From NCBI GenBank assembly GCA_014529385.2, contig CM043968.1, positions 6,847,148 through 6,911,147 on the forward strand: DNA of 64,000 bases, given 5' to 3'. Origin of the DNA: Adiantum capillus-veneris. Its lineage: Eukaryota > Streptophyta > Polypodiopsida > Polypodiales > Pteridaceae. Under the pieces are notes generated by a model. That model was not told where the DNA came from, made no database searches, and saw only the letters and a list, made by a program, of their open reading frames with translations. The position numbers were made by a program, and so were the translations under genes. Positions 38,317 through 48,649 of the stretch are shown here, piece after piece (the stretch's first letter is position 1; every line of letters begins with the position of its first letter).

Positions 38317-38920
38317 TTGTTTATCAATGATATCAGGGTGAAAGCATGTATAGGTGGACCGCTTTTGCCACTATATAGTATATGGTTTTTGGGGTTGAGA
38401 AAATGGGTGGTTTAGGCGTTTGAAACAGTGGGATTAAATTCAAAATTTTATGGAAAAAAAGGGTTAAAATTTGACGCGTACTAAGTGAAAGCGCTTAGTG
38501 GTTAATGATCACCTCAAGGTACTTTCAAGCACTTAATGAAAATATTCTCTCGAGTCTCATCCCTCCCTCTCTGTCTCGCTTGTTCCTCCCCCCTCTCTCT
38601 GTCTCTCCCGTGCCATTCAGGTTTCTGACTCCCTCTTTCCTCCCTCCTTTGCGTTTCTCTGCTAGCCGAAGCAACAAGCAGCAACATCACAACAACAGCA
38701 AGCAAATTCAGGAGTACTTTTTGCTGGGCTGGTCATCAACTTCAGTAAAAATCCCCTGCAGCAGCAGCAGGTATGTGGCATCATGTATCTTGAAGCATTC
38801 TATCTCGAATGTTGGTTGAATTTGAATGTGGCTGGTTTTCCTAGGTAGCATTTCCAGGTAGCATTGATCCATGTTTTAACATGCTTCATGCAGATGTAGA
38901 ACCGTTGTATGCTTGTCTCT

Positions 38921-39074
38921 GAATGTGTGGCAAGATAACCAAAGGGGGCCTGGACTAGTGGTTAAAGTGAATGGGTGGGTGCATAAGGACCCAGGTTCAA
39001 CCCCTGGCGATATGGTCTGCCCTCTGTTGGGGAGGGTATTGCAAACAAAAAAAAAAGAATGTGTAGCAAGATAA
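38921..39074 (+). mobile_element. tRNA-derived SINE with 18-bp target-site duplication
   Basis: The body 38,939-39,056 carries a perfect pol III B box GGTTCAACCCC (38,994-39,004), an A-box-like TAGTGGTTAAAGTG about 40 bases before it, and an A-rich tail (39,046-39,056). Flanking repeats GAATGTGTGGCAAGATAA (38,921-38,938) and GAATGTGTAGCAAGATAA (39,057-39,074) differ at one position and are the target-site duplication left by LINE-mediated insertion. It sits in intron 1 of the spliced gene. It is not a functional tRNA: no acceptor stem closes. Confidence 0.9.
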
Positions 39075-39609
39075 TCGTGGATTGTAACTATTAATGATGC
39101 ATGTGTGAGTTTAGAATTTATTTCTAGAATGCATATGTATTGTGCACATCTAATTGATCACCCTTGTGAATGCTTTATAAAAATGCATCATCCAGTTTGA
39201 AGCATCATGCATCTTGAAGCATGAATGCAGATTTTATCAATTGTGTGTGCATGCTTATATGAATGCATCATGCAGGTCCAAGCATGAATGCATTTAACTA
39301 TTGATGTTGTATCTATGTGGCATTTGTGATTTTTTCAGGATGAAGAACCAGGCTACAAAAGGACCTTCAGACTCTGACAAGGGTACACCTAGGAAGGGAA
39401 AGAGCTCTACGTAGGAGTCGCCTATCAAAACAGGTTAGATGAATCATGCATGCATTTCTAAAATTGGTTTTATGTCTTGTAAAATTTCTGAATTTTTTGC
39501 ACATGCATGCTACAAAAAGAACTCCGAGTCCCCCAAGGGTACACCTAAAAAGCAAAATGTTTAGCATGTTAGATGCAGGTATTTCCCCCATGGATTCAAT
39601 TAAAGTGTT

Positions 39610-40570
39610 GCTTTAGTAGGAAAAGTAGTGTGCACAGCACACCACTAGTAAATATCAATTGGGTGAACCCCACTTTTTATGGGTACAGCACCACTGATAG
39701 GCTGTGTTGAAGTGGTGCACCTACAACACCCTTTAAAGTTGGGCAGAAACCATGGTTGCATCACTACATAGTTATGCTGATATGGTGCACCATCTCTTAA
39801 AAGTGATACTAGACCACTTTAAAGTGCTGGGCAACACTAAAAAGAGGTAAGGCTCTAGTAAAAACTGGCGATACAATGGGTGCATCACTTTCCAGTGGAA
39901 AACCCTTACTATTTTGTGGTGAAGCATCACTTTTAAGCGAAGCATCATGATGGTGCACCACTTTTCAGTGGTTCTACATCACTATAAAGTGGTGCTTCTT
40001 AACTAGAACGTTATTCGGTACCTTAAAAGTGTGTAGAACCACTAAAAAGTGGTGCTTCTTAACCTGAACGTTATTTGGTATAAAGTGGTAAACACCAATA
40101 AAATGGTGTTCACCACTTTTTGTGGTTCAAATCACATTTAAGTGGCGGTGCGTGATGGTCAACCACTTTTAGTGCTGTAGAACCACTTTTTAGTGATGCT
40201 TTACAAAAGTGCAATAATCTTTAGTTCTGCATCTTTGCTAAAAGTGGTGGTTAAGTGCTTTTAAGTGATGAAGCTTTACAAGGAGATACCACATTCTATT
40301 GATGTAGCACCACTTTTTAGGAGTGTAGCACCAGTTTTAAGTTGTGCACAACAATTCACATCGGTGTAGCACAACTGAACAGTGGTTCGACCCACTTCTA
40401 TGTGTTGGAGCACCACTTTAAAGTGGTGAAGAAACACCAAAAGGTGATGTATGACCAGCAAATAGTGGTGTAGCAGGACTTTTTAGTGTTACCTAACCAG
40501 TTTTAAGTGGTTGAGAACCATTTAGTGGTACACCACCACTTAAAAATTTTGCAGTACCACTGAGAATGGT
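39610..40570. repeat. ACCACTTTT / AAAAGTGGT motif array in intron
   Basis: By eye more than twenty copies of ACCACTTTT or its reverse complement, often facing each other as ACCACTTTTTAGTGGT. Spacing is irregular. The same words recur at 41,680-41,780, 44,510-44,690 and 45,623-45,680, that is in other introns and downstream of this locus, and are absent from the rest of the window. Confidence 0.85.
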
Positions 40571-41124
40571 GCAGAAATCATTTCAACCACTTCTTATTGT
40601 TGACAAGTTTAATTATGGCTCATTACATACTAACATGCATTCATATATGTTTTTACAGGGAGGTGGACAGTACCACGGGTGGCCTTACCCACTCAAACAA
40701 AATTTTGCTTCACCAAGGAAGATTTGCATACCGAATATGGGCTATGCTTGGTTGGCTAGGATCCGAAGCTCCTATGTGATGATGATTTCTCAGATGAGGA
40801 GTGGCTTAGGATGTCTTTACAAGCGCCATCAAAAGGAGAAGATGCATTTAAAGGGGCTGAGGCCTGAAATGTATGAAGAATGTCTCCTGCTATACCACAA
40901 AGTACATCAGGGAGCTCCCCCAAACAACGAGGTAGGCGTGCATTTTGCACATGGATTTACGTGGCAAAAGTGCAAGGGCGCTGAAGATTCTGAAGGTTTA
41001 GTTGCATGGGCTATGTATGCTAAAGGTGTTATCAAAATGTTACGCCAACAGAAAACTTTAAATAGGATGGAGGTCCACAAACAGTCCATGTCTTGCAAGC
41101 GAGTGGAAATTTAATGTAGAAAAT

Positions 41125-41640
41125 ATGCCTAATTACACTGACATTACTGGCATAGGCTTTGACTGGCAGACATACTCAGGTGGACATCAATTTTCAGGGC
41201 AGGCTAAGGAGGAATTTCTAAAGAAGTGGGCCTTTGGCTCGATGGGAACATTTGGAATGTCAAATGTTTCCTCGACTACATTTTCTGCGTCAACGGCTGA
41301 TGTAGCAGCTATTTCTAACATGAAGGCTAATGCTGTTGAAAAGTTAAAAGAGAAGCAGCAATATCTCGAAGCAATAAAAATTGCTTTAGATCAATCAAAG
41401 ACAAAGAGAGATGAGCAGGTTGGTTTGATGCGAGGCGCCGCCAAGATCATAAAGAGACTGAACAAGGATATGGAGGAACTCAAGTTGCATAAGGCTGGGC
41501 TTGTACCAAACGAGAAAGCAATGGCAAAGCTTGAGACCATGATTCAAATCAGAAAGGAGGCTCTCAAAGACATGGGACTTGATATTGAAGTGCACAATCT
41601 CGATAACCTAGGTGAAGAGGCAGCACAGTTATACAGGTAT
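41125..41640 (+). CDS. coiled-coil exon of the unknown gene
   Basis: Longest clean exon of the spliced gene. It reads through MPNYTDITGIG and GGHQFSGQAKEEFLKKWAFG to a coiled-coil stretch (EKLKEKQQYLEAIKIALDQ, then AKIIKRLNKDMEELKLHKAG) and ends at the GTATGT donor. Coding sequence continues upstream in a shifted frame (40,659-41,090), so the exon start is uncertain. No family recognised. Confidence 0.5.
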
Positions 41641-41863
41641 GTAAGCTTTATTGATTCACCTAGTAGTAGTTGATATTACTTAAAAGTGGTTAAACTCTAA
41701 TTAGAAAAAAATGGTTAGAGACCATTTTATATGGTAAAAGACCACTTAAATGTGTTTATATAACACTCTTAAGTGGTACCACATAAAGTGATGAAGACTA
41801 TTGAAAGTAATGCACAAACACTTATACTATTTTATAAAGTACGCAGTGCTATTTTTTTACAGG

Positions 41864-42341
41864 GTCAACATGACACTTTGTTATGGGAAGTAGAAGTGGC
41901 GACAGGGCATCTTCGATTTGTGGAAACAATTATTAATTTGTTCAAGTCAAGAATGCCTATCCTTCCTGTCAGGCCGCCTGTTCATTTGGGATCGGACAAT
42001 AGCTGTGTGGCGACAGGGCATCTTCGATTTGTGGAAACGATTATTAATTTGTTCAAGTCAAGAATGCCTATCCGTCCTGTCAGGCCGCCTGTTCATTTGG
42101 GATCGGACAATAGCTGTGTGCAGTTAGGTGATTGTGTTGCTTGTGGGATGTCTATCATGCAGACTATTGTTACCGGTGTCTACATGCTCCGGTGTCAACA
42201 TCCGTATCACCCACTTTGTTTTGTAACTGCCTGTAAGTCTGTCGGCCAGTGTCTATTTCATGGATGTGAGGAACTTTTAAAAGATGCTTTGAAGTTGCTG
42301 GCACCTGGAGAGGCAAACATGGATGAGCATGTTGGTACAGG
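41864..42341 (+). CDS. RING-like exon with internal 37-aa duplication
   Basis: The open exon lies between acceptor TTTTTTTACAG and donor CAG|GTAATC. The second half has CVACG (CX2C), then RCQHPYHPLCF…ACKSVGQCLFHGC, a C/H spacing that recalls RING or PHD zinc domains without matching either exactly. The first half contains a direct, in-frame 111-bp tandem duplication (41,899-42,009 and 42,010-42,120). Confidence 0.5.
41899..42120 (+). repeat. 111-bp in-frame tandem duplication
   Basis: Two adjacent copies beginning GCGACAGGGCATCTTCG, differing at about two positions. 111 is 37 codons, so the reading frame is kept. The near-identity shows the event is recent. Confidence 0.95.
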
Positions 42342-42556
42342 TAATCGATGTTTTTATACCTTATGATATGAAGCTGATTGTAGATTCATTTCTTGACCAT
42401 TTTGTTTCTTTTCTCCATGTAATTGCAGAGAAAGATCCAATGGAAGGCATCTTTGGATCTCCTGTTGATGGAATTGGTAATATTTTGTGGAACATTCTTC
42501 TCTTTGAATGTTCCCATAACTTAATATTGAGTATTATTACATTGTCTTTTATGTAG

Positions 42557-43083
42557 CACACTCCCAAGCTGGGTCATCACGCAAGCCCAATATTGATAGC
42601 ATGTGTGGTGGGTGCGGGGATAAGAATGCATCCCAGAAACAAGCAAGTGAAGACACTCCGGACCAACAAAAGGTAGAAAAAAGGGTTGAAAAAAGAGCAG
42701 ATGTAGTGGGAGCTCAAGGTGACACATCCAAGGAGTCAGCCGAGGTGCCTTTGAAGTCAGAACCTGCAATGAACAAGGACGTAGAGGACGCTGAAAAATC
42801 ATCTGAGAAGCTGAAAAGGATACAACAGTGAACTTGTCTGATGAGGACACGGATTTTTATATTTCAGATGTTTGTGCAGAGATTTTGGGGCGTAGGAAAA
42901 AGAGGAGCAACACTGAAGAGTACACCACACCAAAGAAAAAAGCTAAGGTTGCATCCGAGCCTCCAGAGCCTACTCCAGGAGGTAAAAAAATCCAAGGAGC
43001 CTTCTTCTGCTCGGAAAAAGACTAACCTCCAAGCACCCAACCTTAAACCTCCCAAACCAAAGTCACGCAAGAAACTTTTGTAG
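42557..43083 (+). CDS. Lys/Glu-rich C-terminal exon of the unknown gene
   Basis: It follows acceptor TTTTATGTAG and joins in frame to the 42,429-42,477 micro-exon. It contains CGGCGDKNAS (possible second zinc pair), a charged region, then, after a frame shift near 42,830, an acidic segment LSDEDTDFYISDV followed by RRKKRS and PKKKAKV, plausible nuclear-localisation signals, and after a shift in an A-run, a Lys/Pro-rich end. The stop at 43,081 is followed by AT-rich 3'-UTR-like sequence. Confidence 0.4.
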
Positions 43084-43313
43084 CCCCTATTAACCTTTTG
43101 TGCTTTGTAGCCTCTTTGTAATTTAGTCTTTGTACCCTCATTTTGATGATAATGAAACAACGGCTTTATTTTTCATTCACTAGTTGTTTATTGCTCATTG
43201 ATTGTCTATTTATTGTACTCATATTGTTCATTGACTGTCTATTTATTGTACCCGTATTGTTCTTTCCGACATCATCATGAGCATCTTCAAGTAGAGCTTA
43301 TTTTTTCTCCAGT

Positions 43314-44353
43314 ATCTCCTGCCAAGTGGACTGTTGTTGCCATAGAAGTTCAGGAAATTAATGAAATGGAAATCAATAGCCTGGAAGGTATACTTTTCAA
43401 GTGTATTTTGAAAAGGTTAATATGTCAATCTGATTGAGGTTTTTAAGGCATGGTACTTGTCTATGGCAGAACTTAGCTGGATTGGAGATGTTCAAGAACC
43501 AGATGAGAAGGTTGAAGACATAGCAGCTAAGCAGGATGCAGATGTAACACCAGATAAAGTAGAGGAAGACCAGGAACGAGCAGTTTGCCCCGAAATTGAG
43601 GAGATTTCGCCAAACTGCCCTGAATGGGGATATCTTGTTTTGAATTTATGCAAGATCAAAAAGCTCATCATCCTTGATCTCGATGGAGTATTCATGAAAC
43701 GAGATGTAAGCAAACGTGATCCAAAGACTGGACAACTTAAACACCCTCCACTTCCAACTTCTAACAGAGTTAAACTAAAAAGAGTGGACGAGAAGTTGTG
43801 GATCTACTACCGTAGAGATGTTGAGCAATTTGTTTGGGATTTGAGGCAAATAGCAGATGCAATGATTTGGAGCACTTGCACTGCTGCTAACATTGAGCTA
43901 ATCCTCAGTACATGTTGGCCAGACATATGGGAACATAGGACTTATTACTTTAGGGATATCTTCTCAAACTGGCAATGTGAGAAGTGGTCGTATTTTGAAG
44001 AGATTGTTGGAGCTCCAAGAGACCTTGCAGGTGAACTTGTGTCTTTCAAGCCCCTTTACCATGTCTGGAACAAGTTTCCAGAATATGACTCCTCTCGGAC
44101 ATTGCTGGTAGATGACTCCAGATATAAAAATATGCACAATGTTTGGAACAACTGTATATGTCCACCCACCTTTGATCCTCTTGATAAAAACCAAGACCCT
44201 GATTACCTCACGCGCACACTGTTGCCATGGCTGTGCAGATGGGCACTAACCCCCAATTCCCTGGAGTACACAAAGGCAAACCCCATCAGCAATCCCAAAG
44301 ATGAACTTTCGAGTCTAGTCTTTGAGCACTTTGTTATAAATGGAGATGAATGA
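43314..44353 (+). CDS. FCP1/NIF-type (HAD superfamily) phosphatase
   Basis: Main exon 43,470-44,353; with the ATG at 43,463 the protein is 296 aa. An upstream exon ending near 43,386 (LEG|GTATAC) after acceptor TTTTTTCTCCAG|TA (43,313) joins in frame across 43,387-43,469. HAD motifs in order: I DLDGVF with Asp72 and Asp74, II WSTCT around Ser137, III Lys in SFKPLYHVW, IV LLVDDSRYK. This is the NIF/FCP1 layout of magnesium-dependent protein Ser/Thr phosphatases such as RNA polymerase II CTD phosphatases and Tim50. No transmembrane segment or BRCT is seen; the N-terminus is acidic. Motif I has G-V where the usual residues are E/G-T, so activity is not certain. Substrate unknown. Confidence 0.7.
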
Positions 44354-44509
44354 GATTGTACATCTCTAATTTAAGAAACATTATATATTGTACATTCTTG
44401 GTGGATATGTAGACGTTTCTGGAAAATTATTGTAATATACTTTTTGTAATATACAGAAGTTCTGGCACTTTACATGTCTCTGCACTATACATGTCTCTAC
44501 ACTTCTAAA

Positions 44510-44690
44510 TGTCTCAGAACCACTTTTTAGAGCTGCTAAACCCCTAAAACGTGGTTAAATGTTTATTGTGTTATTGCAACAGTTTTTCTGGAACTGCAAC
44601 ACCATTTAATGGTGAGGTTCGGGGGGAGTGGTGAAGCATTCTTAACCACTTTTTAGTGGTGCTAAACCACTTTAGCACCACTAACAAGTG
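44510..44690. repeat. ACCACTTTTTAGTGGT array, left of solo LTR
   Basis: Same self-complementary motif as in the intron at 39.6-40.6 kb. It continues after the solo LTR at 45,623, so the LTR split a pre-existing array. Confidence 0.8.
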
Positions 44691-45622
44691 TGTTAGAAGT
44701 TGGACATACCCTACAGAAATTGATTGCTCGGCAGATCATCATTTTTTGTAATTATTCATTTATTGAGAAAACCCTACATTTCACCTTGTAAATATTGGGG
44801 CTTACAGAAGCTTCCAGATTGTATCCAAGTTTTGACATTTAGATTGAGTAGATGGTTAATTTGGAACTTTAGGGTTTTAAGAATTGTAAGGTATTTATAC
44901 CACTTTTTGACCTTAATGAAAAAACCTTTTGTCATTTTGAAAAGTTTTGAAGTCTGTGAGTGAGCGTACTGTGTACGAGAGAGAGTGTGAGCTTCATCTT
45001 GACGCTACGTGTGCACCGGTGGTCGGAATCGAGTGCGGAGAAGTGCAACGTGTTGCCCCAGACGAAAGCTACGCATCGATACCTACATTGCGCGTGTATG
45101 GTCCGGTTTTGCGAGCTCCATCTACGAGCTTCATCTGGTGATTCCATGAGCATACGTTATACGATTTTGAATTGCAGCATATCCACGCGTTCACATTGAG
45201 TAGAGCTACACATTAGGCACTTTAGATTTTGGAAACGAAGACCTGCAAATTTCGGCCAGACATCCTACGTGATTTTGCACCGGGTGTTTTGGGTTGGGGT
45301 TTTGGTTCATAGACCTTAGGGAGAGCGACCTATTGGTGTTAGTAGGGTCTCCTTCAAGTTCTGTGGTGTTTTTCTAGATTGTTTGATGGGTGTTCGGCTC
45401 TAGAAAGCGTTGTAGGAAGTTTCCTCTTATGCACTCTTGAAGGATGTGACTTAGACATTGGGTAGTGACCTCTGTAGGAATTAGTTAGGAGCCAGTCAAG
45501 TGTAGGTTGACACCCTATGCTTGCTTCCAGGCGCTTGCGGGTCGAGCTTCGTCCTTAGCTGAAAAATCTTGCTAGGTGAGTTCTCGCTGTGCTGACGTCC
45601 GTCGCGGCATATCCGTCCAACA
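44691..45622 (+). mobile_element. solo LTR (932 bp) with 5-bp TSD
   Basis: It begins TGTTAGAAGTTGGAC and ends GTCCAACA, with a 5'-TG...CA-3' and a short terminal inverted repeat (TGTT...AACA). It is flanked by perfect 5-bp direct repeats AAGTG (44,686-44,690 and 45,623-45,627), the mark of retroviral-type integrase. A TATA-like TATTTATACC is at about 44,889. There is no internal region, so it arose by LTR-LTR recombination or is an isolated LTR. Orientation is inferred from the TATA position. Confidence 0.9.
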
Positions 45623-45700
45623 AAGTGGTAAATTTTTATTGAGTTTTTTTGGAACTGCAACACTTTTTAGTGGTGATGTTTGGGGGGGGGAGGGGGGCGT
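45623..45700. repeat. ACCACTTTT array remainder and G runs
   Basis: Continuation of the array split by the solo LTR. TGGAACTGCAACA and the G-rich run at about 45,682-45,697 parallel 44,590-44,625 on the other side, indicating a diverged larger repeat unit. Confidence 0.7.
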
Positions 45701-45844
45701 GGTGAAGCATTCTCAAAAACCAACATGTCAATTCCATCGTACGTTTACACCAATTCCATCTTGTTCAATCTTTTACTAGATGATATAAAATCAGATTTGA
45801 TTTACAATTCAAAGGGCATGCTATTGTATATTGCCTCATGGTTT

Positions 45845-47051
45845 TCATTGGAAAGTTCGAACACTTCTCCTATTCCATCTAGCACTACAGGCTCCCATAG
45901 GGAACTTTATTGCCCTTATCAAGTGGGAATATATGAAAACTATTGCCTTGTTATCCCATAGCTCATACAAGTTTGCTTGTAGGGATTTATACCAATGGCC
46001 CGTGACCATATAAGTATGCTTCTCTATCTTGTTGCCCCATGTATCGATTTTCTTGTTAGTTGTTAGGCCCTTAGCTACTACACACTTCAAAATGTAGAAG
46101 TCAACAGCCTCCTCATTATTCTCTTCAGAAGTGACAGCAAAATTGTCTCGAGGTGTGAGAGCATCGCTTAAGGAGTCATAATGACCTGCATAAGTGGCAC
46201 CATGGAATTCCTCATCGTCTGAGTCTCCGTATGACTGGGAATCATTAGCAAGTGGCTCCAAAGTGTGATATTGCCACGTCTCCACATGTGATCTGTTCAT
46301 ACACCTTCTCCAATGGCCAAGCCTGCAAGGAAAACAAAAGCATGACAACCGTTTTGATCGCAATGCACAAGTGTTGTTCTCAGAATACCCATTCACACAA
46401 TGCATTGCTCTTGAGCCCTTCAATGGTTTACAGTTCCATTGATGGGATTGTTGAACATCGCCTAGCTTGACCTCCCAGAACACCCTAGTGACCTCCCTCT
46501 TTTGCTTGTCATACAAAGCAGTTGCTCCAGTACTGAGATGCATTCTCAAAAAAGAGACAACTTTAACTGCAAGTCAACCGCACGCTATTTTGCTTCAATT
46601 GCTCATGAGTTAGAGCCCTTTTAATGACAGCCCCAGCCCCATCATGTTCCCCCTTTACATGTCCTGAGCAAAAAAAATTCCAATTCATTTCCATGCCAGT
46701 AAGGCTCCAATATCTAGCAACAAAGTAAAACGGTCGCTTTGCTTTAAATTGTGAAGCTGCGCCATCTGACCAAACCCAATGTTTTTTAAAGCTTATCCCT
46801 TGATCTCTCAACCATTGAGCATGTAAGAGAAAAGCATGCTGCAAAAATAAGGTGTCATTTTGTTTATCATCTGAGACAAAAAAGTGCACGGTCTTCTTTA
46901 TTGCACCTGATGCGATGCGGAAATAAGTAATCAGGACAAAGATAGTGACCTGCTTAGTGTACAAATGCATTGATTGGATCTCATTTTGCTCCTTGAAGGA
47001 GTAGTTCTCTGCAAAGTCAACGACGGAGACAACCACATCATCTGGAAACAA
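45845..47051 (-). pseudogene. DDE-transposase-like protein, broken
   Basis: The minus-strand frame 47,051-46,563 contains VSVVDFAENYSFKEQNEIQS, then WVWSDGAASQFKAKRPFYF and GHVKGEHDGAGAVIKRAL. The acidic residues in D-FAENY, S-D-GAA and G-E-HDGAG are placed like the D-D-E triad of an RNase-H-fold transposase. The next frame, 46,549-45,845, continues with a Cys-rich LSCFCFPCRLGHWRRC and a C-terminal NEEAVDFYILKC/LYELWDNKAIVF region. A frame change between them (about 46,550) breaks the gene. I recall close relatives only as uncharacterised proteins; superfamily not assigned. Confidence 0.6.
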
Positions 47052-47370
47052 AGAAATGCAGTCTTAGGTATTAAAAGAGTAGGAGTTGGAGTGGTAGAAG
47101 TGGCGAGAGGAGAGCTTGAGAGTCAGGAGAGGCCAGAAAGCAACCAAAACACCATTATCACCATTTCATATGATGAGTAGGAGTACAGTAAGTAGGACAT
47201 CATGATTCAGGATCTAGAGCACTTCATGCATGTATACTTGCTTGGTAGATTCATCACAAGGTTGTTAGAGACACCAAAGTGTGTTTGAAAGGTGAAGTGA
47301 AGTCTAAAAGTTACTGTGAGTGTTTCTGATAGAGCATTTCTGTCAGGAAAATTTTTAATTTTAAGCCAGG

Positions 47371-48238
47371 AGACATCCTACACGTAGGATGTCTACAGGC
47401 TAATCTGGTGGGAATTTTGGAATATTGAGTAGACCAATGTGTTCAGAAGGTGGGGTTTACCCTATTTTCACTTGGAAAGTGGAAATTTGACCATATCTTG
47501 ACAGGATAAGGCCAGATAGACTGAAATTGCCAGACATCCTACCCAAATTGTACCAAAGCATTATTTTAAGACCAAAACCATAGGATGACTACATGAGCAT
47601 GATCTGTATGATATATTGAGTGACTGAGAGAGGTTTCATCTCATTTGGGTGAGAAAATTGGGTTTTAAGCAGACTTTAGCACTTTTGACTGAAAAAGGCT
47701 AGAACAGCTAAAATTGGGGACTTGTGAAATCCAAACCAAAATCTAAGTAAGCCACTGGGTTGCTGACATCAAGGGGAAGCTGTGGGTCAAGTCTGGGGTC
47801 AAACAGGCCAAAAAGACATCCTACACGTAGGATGTCATCTGTGTGATTTTGCACTCTAAACTTAATTTTGAGCATACCAAAGTGATCATCACCTCAAGGG
47901 GAGTCTGTGCTTTGCATTTGAAGCCATTCTGGGAAGAAAGACATCCTACGTGTAGGATGTCTAAAGCAAGAAATTGAAGCTAGATACTGATTGTGGGCAT
48001 AGCAAGGTGTTGTATAGCCTGAGGCAAGCCTCCTAGTCAATTTTGGTCCAAATTGGAGTTGATTAGACTGATCAAGACCAGCAGCAGGCTGTTGGAACAT
48101 ATTTCTGATCCTTTGACCAGCTTATAGGTGTCCAAATCAAAAAGTAAAAACAGTTGTGGACTTAGCACATCAAGGGGAATTCATAGTGCAAAAATCCAGG
48201 CAAAACAGAGCAGGAGACATCCTACGCGTAGGATGTCT
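47371..48238 (+). repeat. palindrome array, retroelement leader 2
   Basis: Palindromes with arms AGACATCCTA / TAGGATGTCT and centres CACG, CACG, CGTG and CGCG at 47,371, 47,814 (last base altered), 47,939 and 48,215. The 48,215 copy is a perfect 24-nt palindrome. At 47,532 there is only a left half, with TAGGATGACT about 50 bases later, apparently a copy split by an insertion. Spacing is disturbed (161, 282, 125, 276) compared with the other arrays. It lies just before the first ORF of the gypsy element. Confidence 0.9.
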
Positions 48239-48649
48239 ACTAGGGCTTAGTGAAGAGAAAATTTGACTAAGCTTATACAATGAGGTTCCATTTGGCTTAA
48301 GGGTTCCAAAACTTCTTTCAGAAGTGAATTTGGACCTTGTTTGGCCATCTGACGGAGCAAAGACTGAATTCAAACTTTTTTACGTAAATTGACCAACATC
48401 CGAGGGAAGTACAGTTCCAGATTAGCAGACCTAATCCAGAACATCAATAGTGTATAAAATACAATAGTGCTTGAGGTTAACTCTCTAGTTATACCAATCA
48501 TTACTAAAATCGCCTCTAGCAGTTAAATGCTTTGATTCGATTGCCGAAATTAAACTCTTGTGTACAGATATATTCACTAGCAAAGCAAGAAGTTGTGCGG
48601 AGACTGATCCTTTGCCAGGTGAGTGGTTGGAATTGGATTGATAAGTTTG

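Larger units (their letters stand above)
38505..43083 (+). pseudogene. spliced gene of unknown function, frame-damaged
   Basis: Pyrimidine-rich 5' region, then consensus splice sites: donor at 38,771 (CAG|GTATGT), acceptor 39,338 (TTTTTTCAG|G) with ATG at 39,340, donor 39,434, acceptor 40,658, donor about 41,638 (CAG|GTATGT), acceptor about 41,863, donor 42,341, exon 42,429-42,477, acceptor about 42,556, stop 43,081. Exon 2 carries an in-frame TAG after about 24 codons; frame shifts occur near 40,850, 41,080, 42,830 and an A run at 42,984. Features: KGTPRKGK N-terminus, coiled coil (41,290-41,640), a C/H-rich RING-like region (42,130-42,260), Lys/Pro-rich tail. Paralogue of a real gene or a transposon passenger; function unknown. 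Confidence 0.5.

Noticed and set aside
38940-39030. A functional tRNA gene
   Set aside because: B box present but no closing acceptor stem; TSD and A-tail show a SINE.
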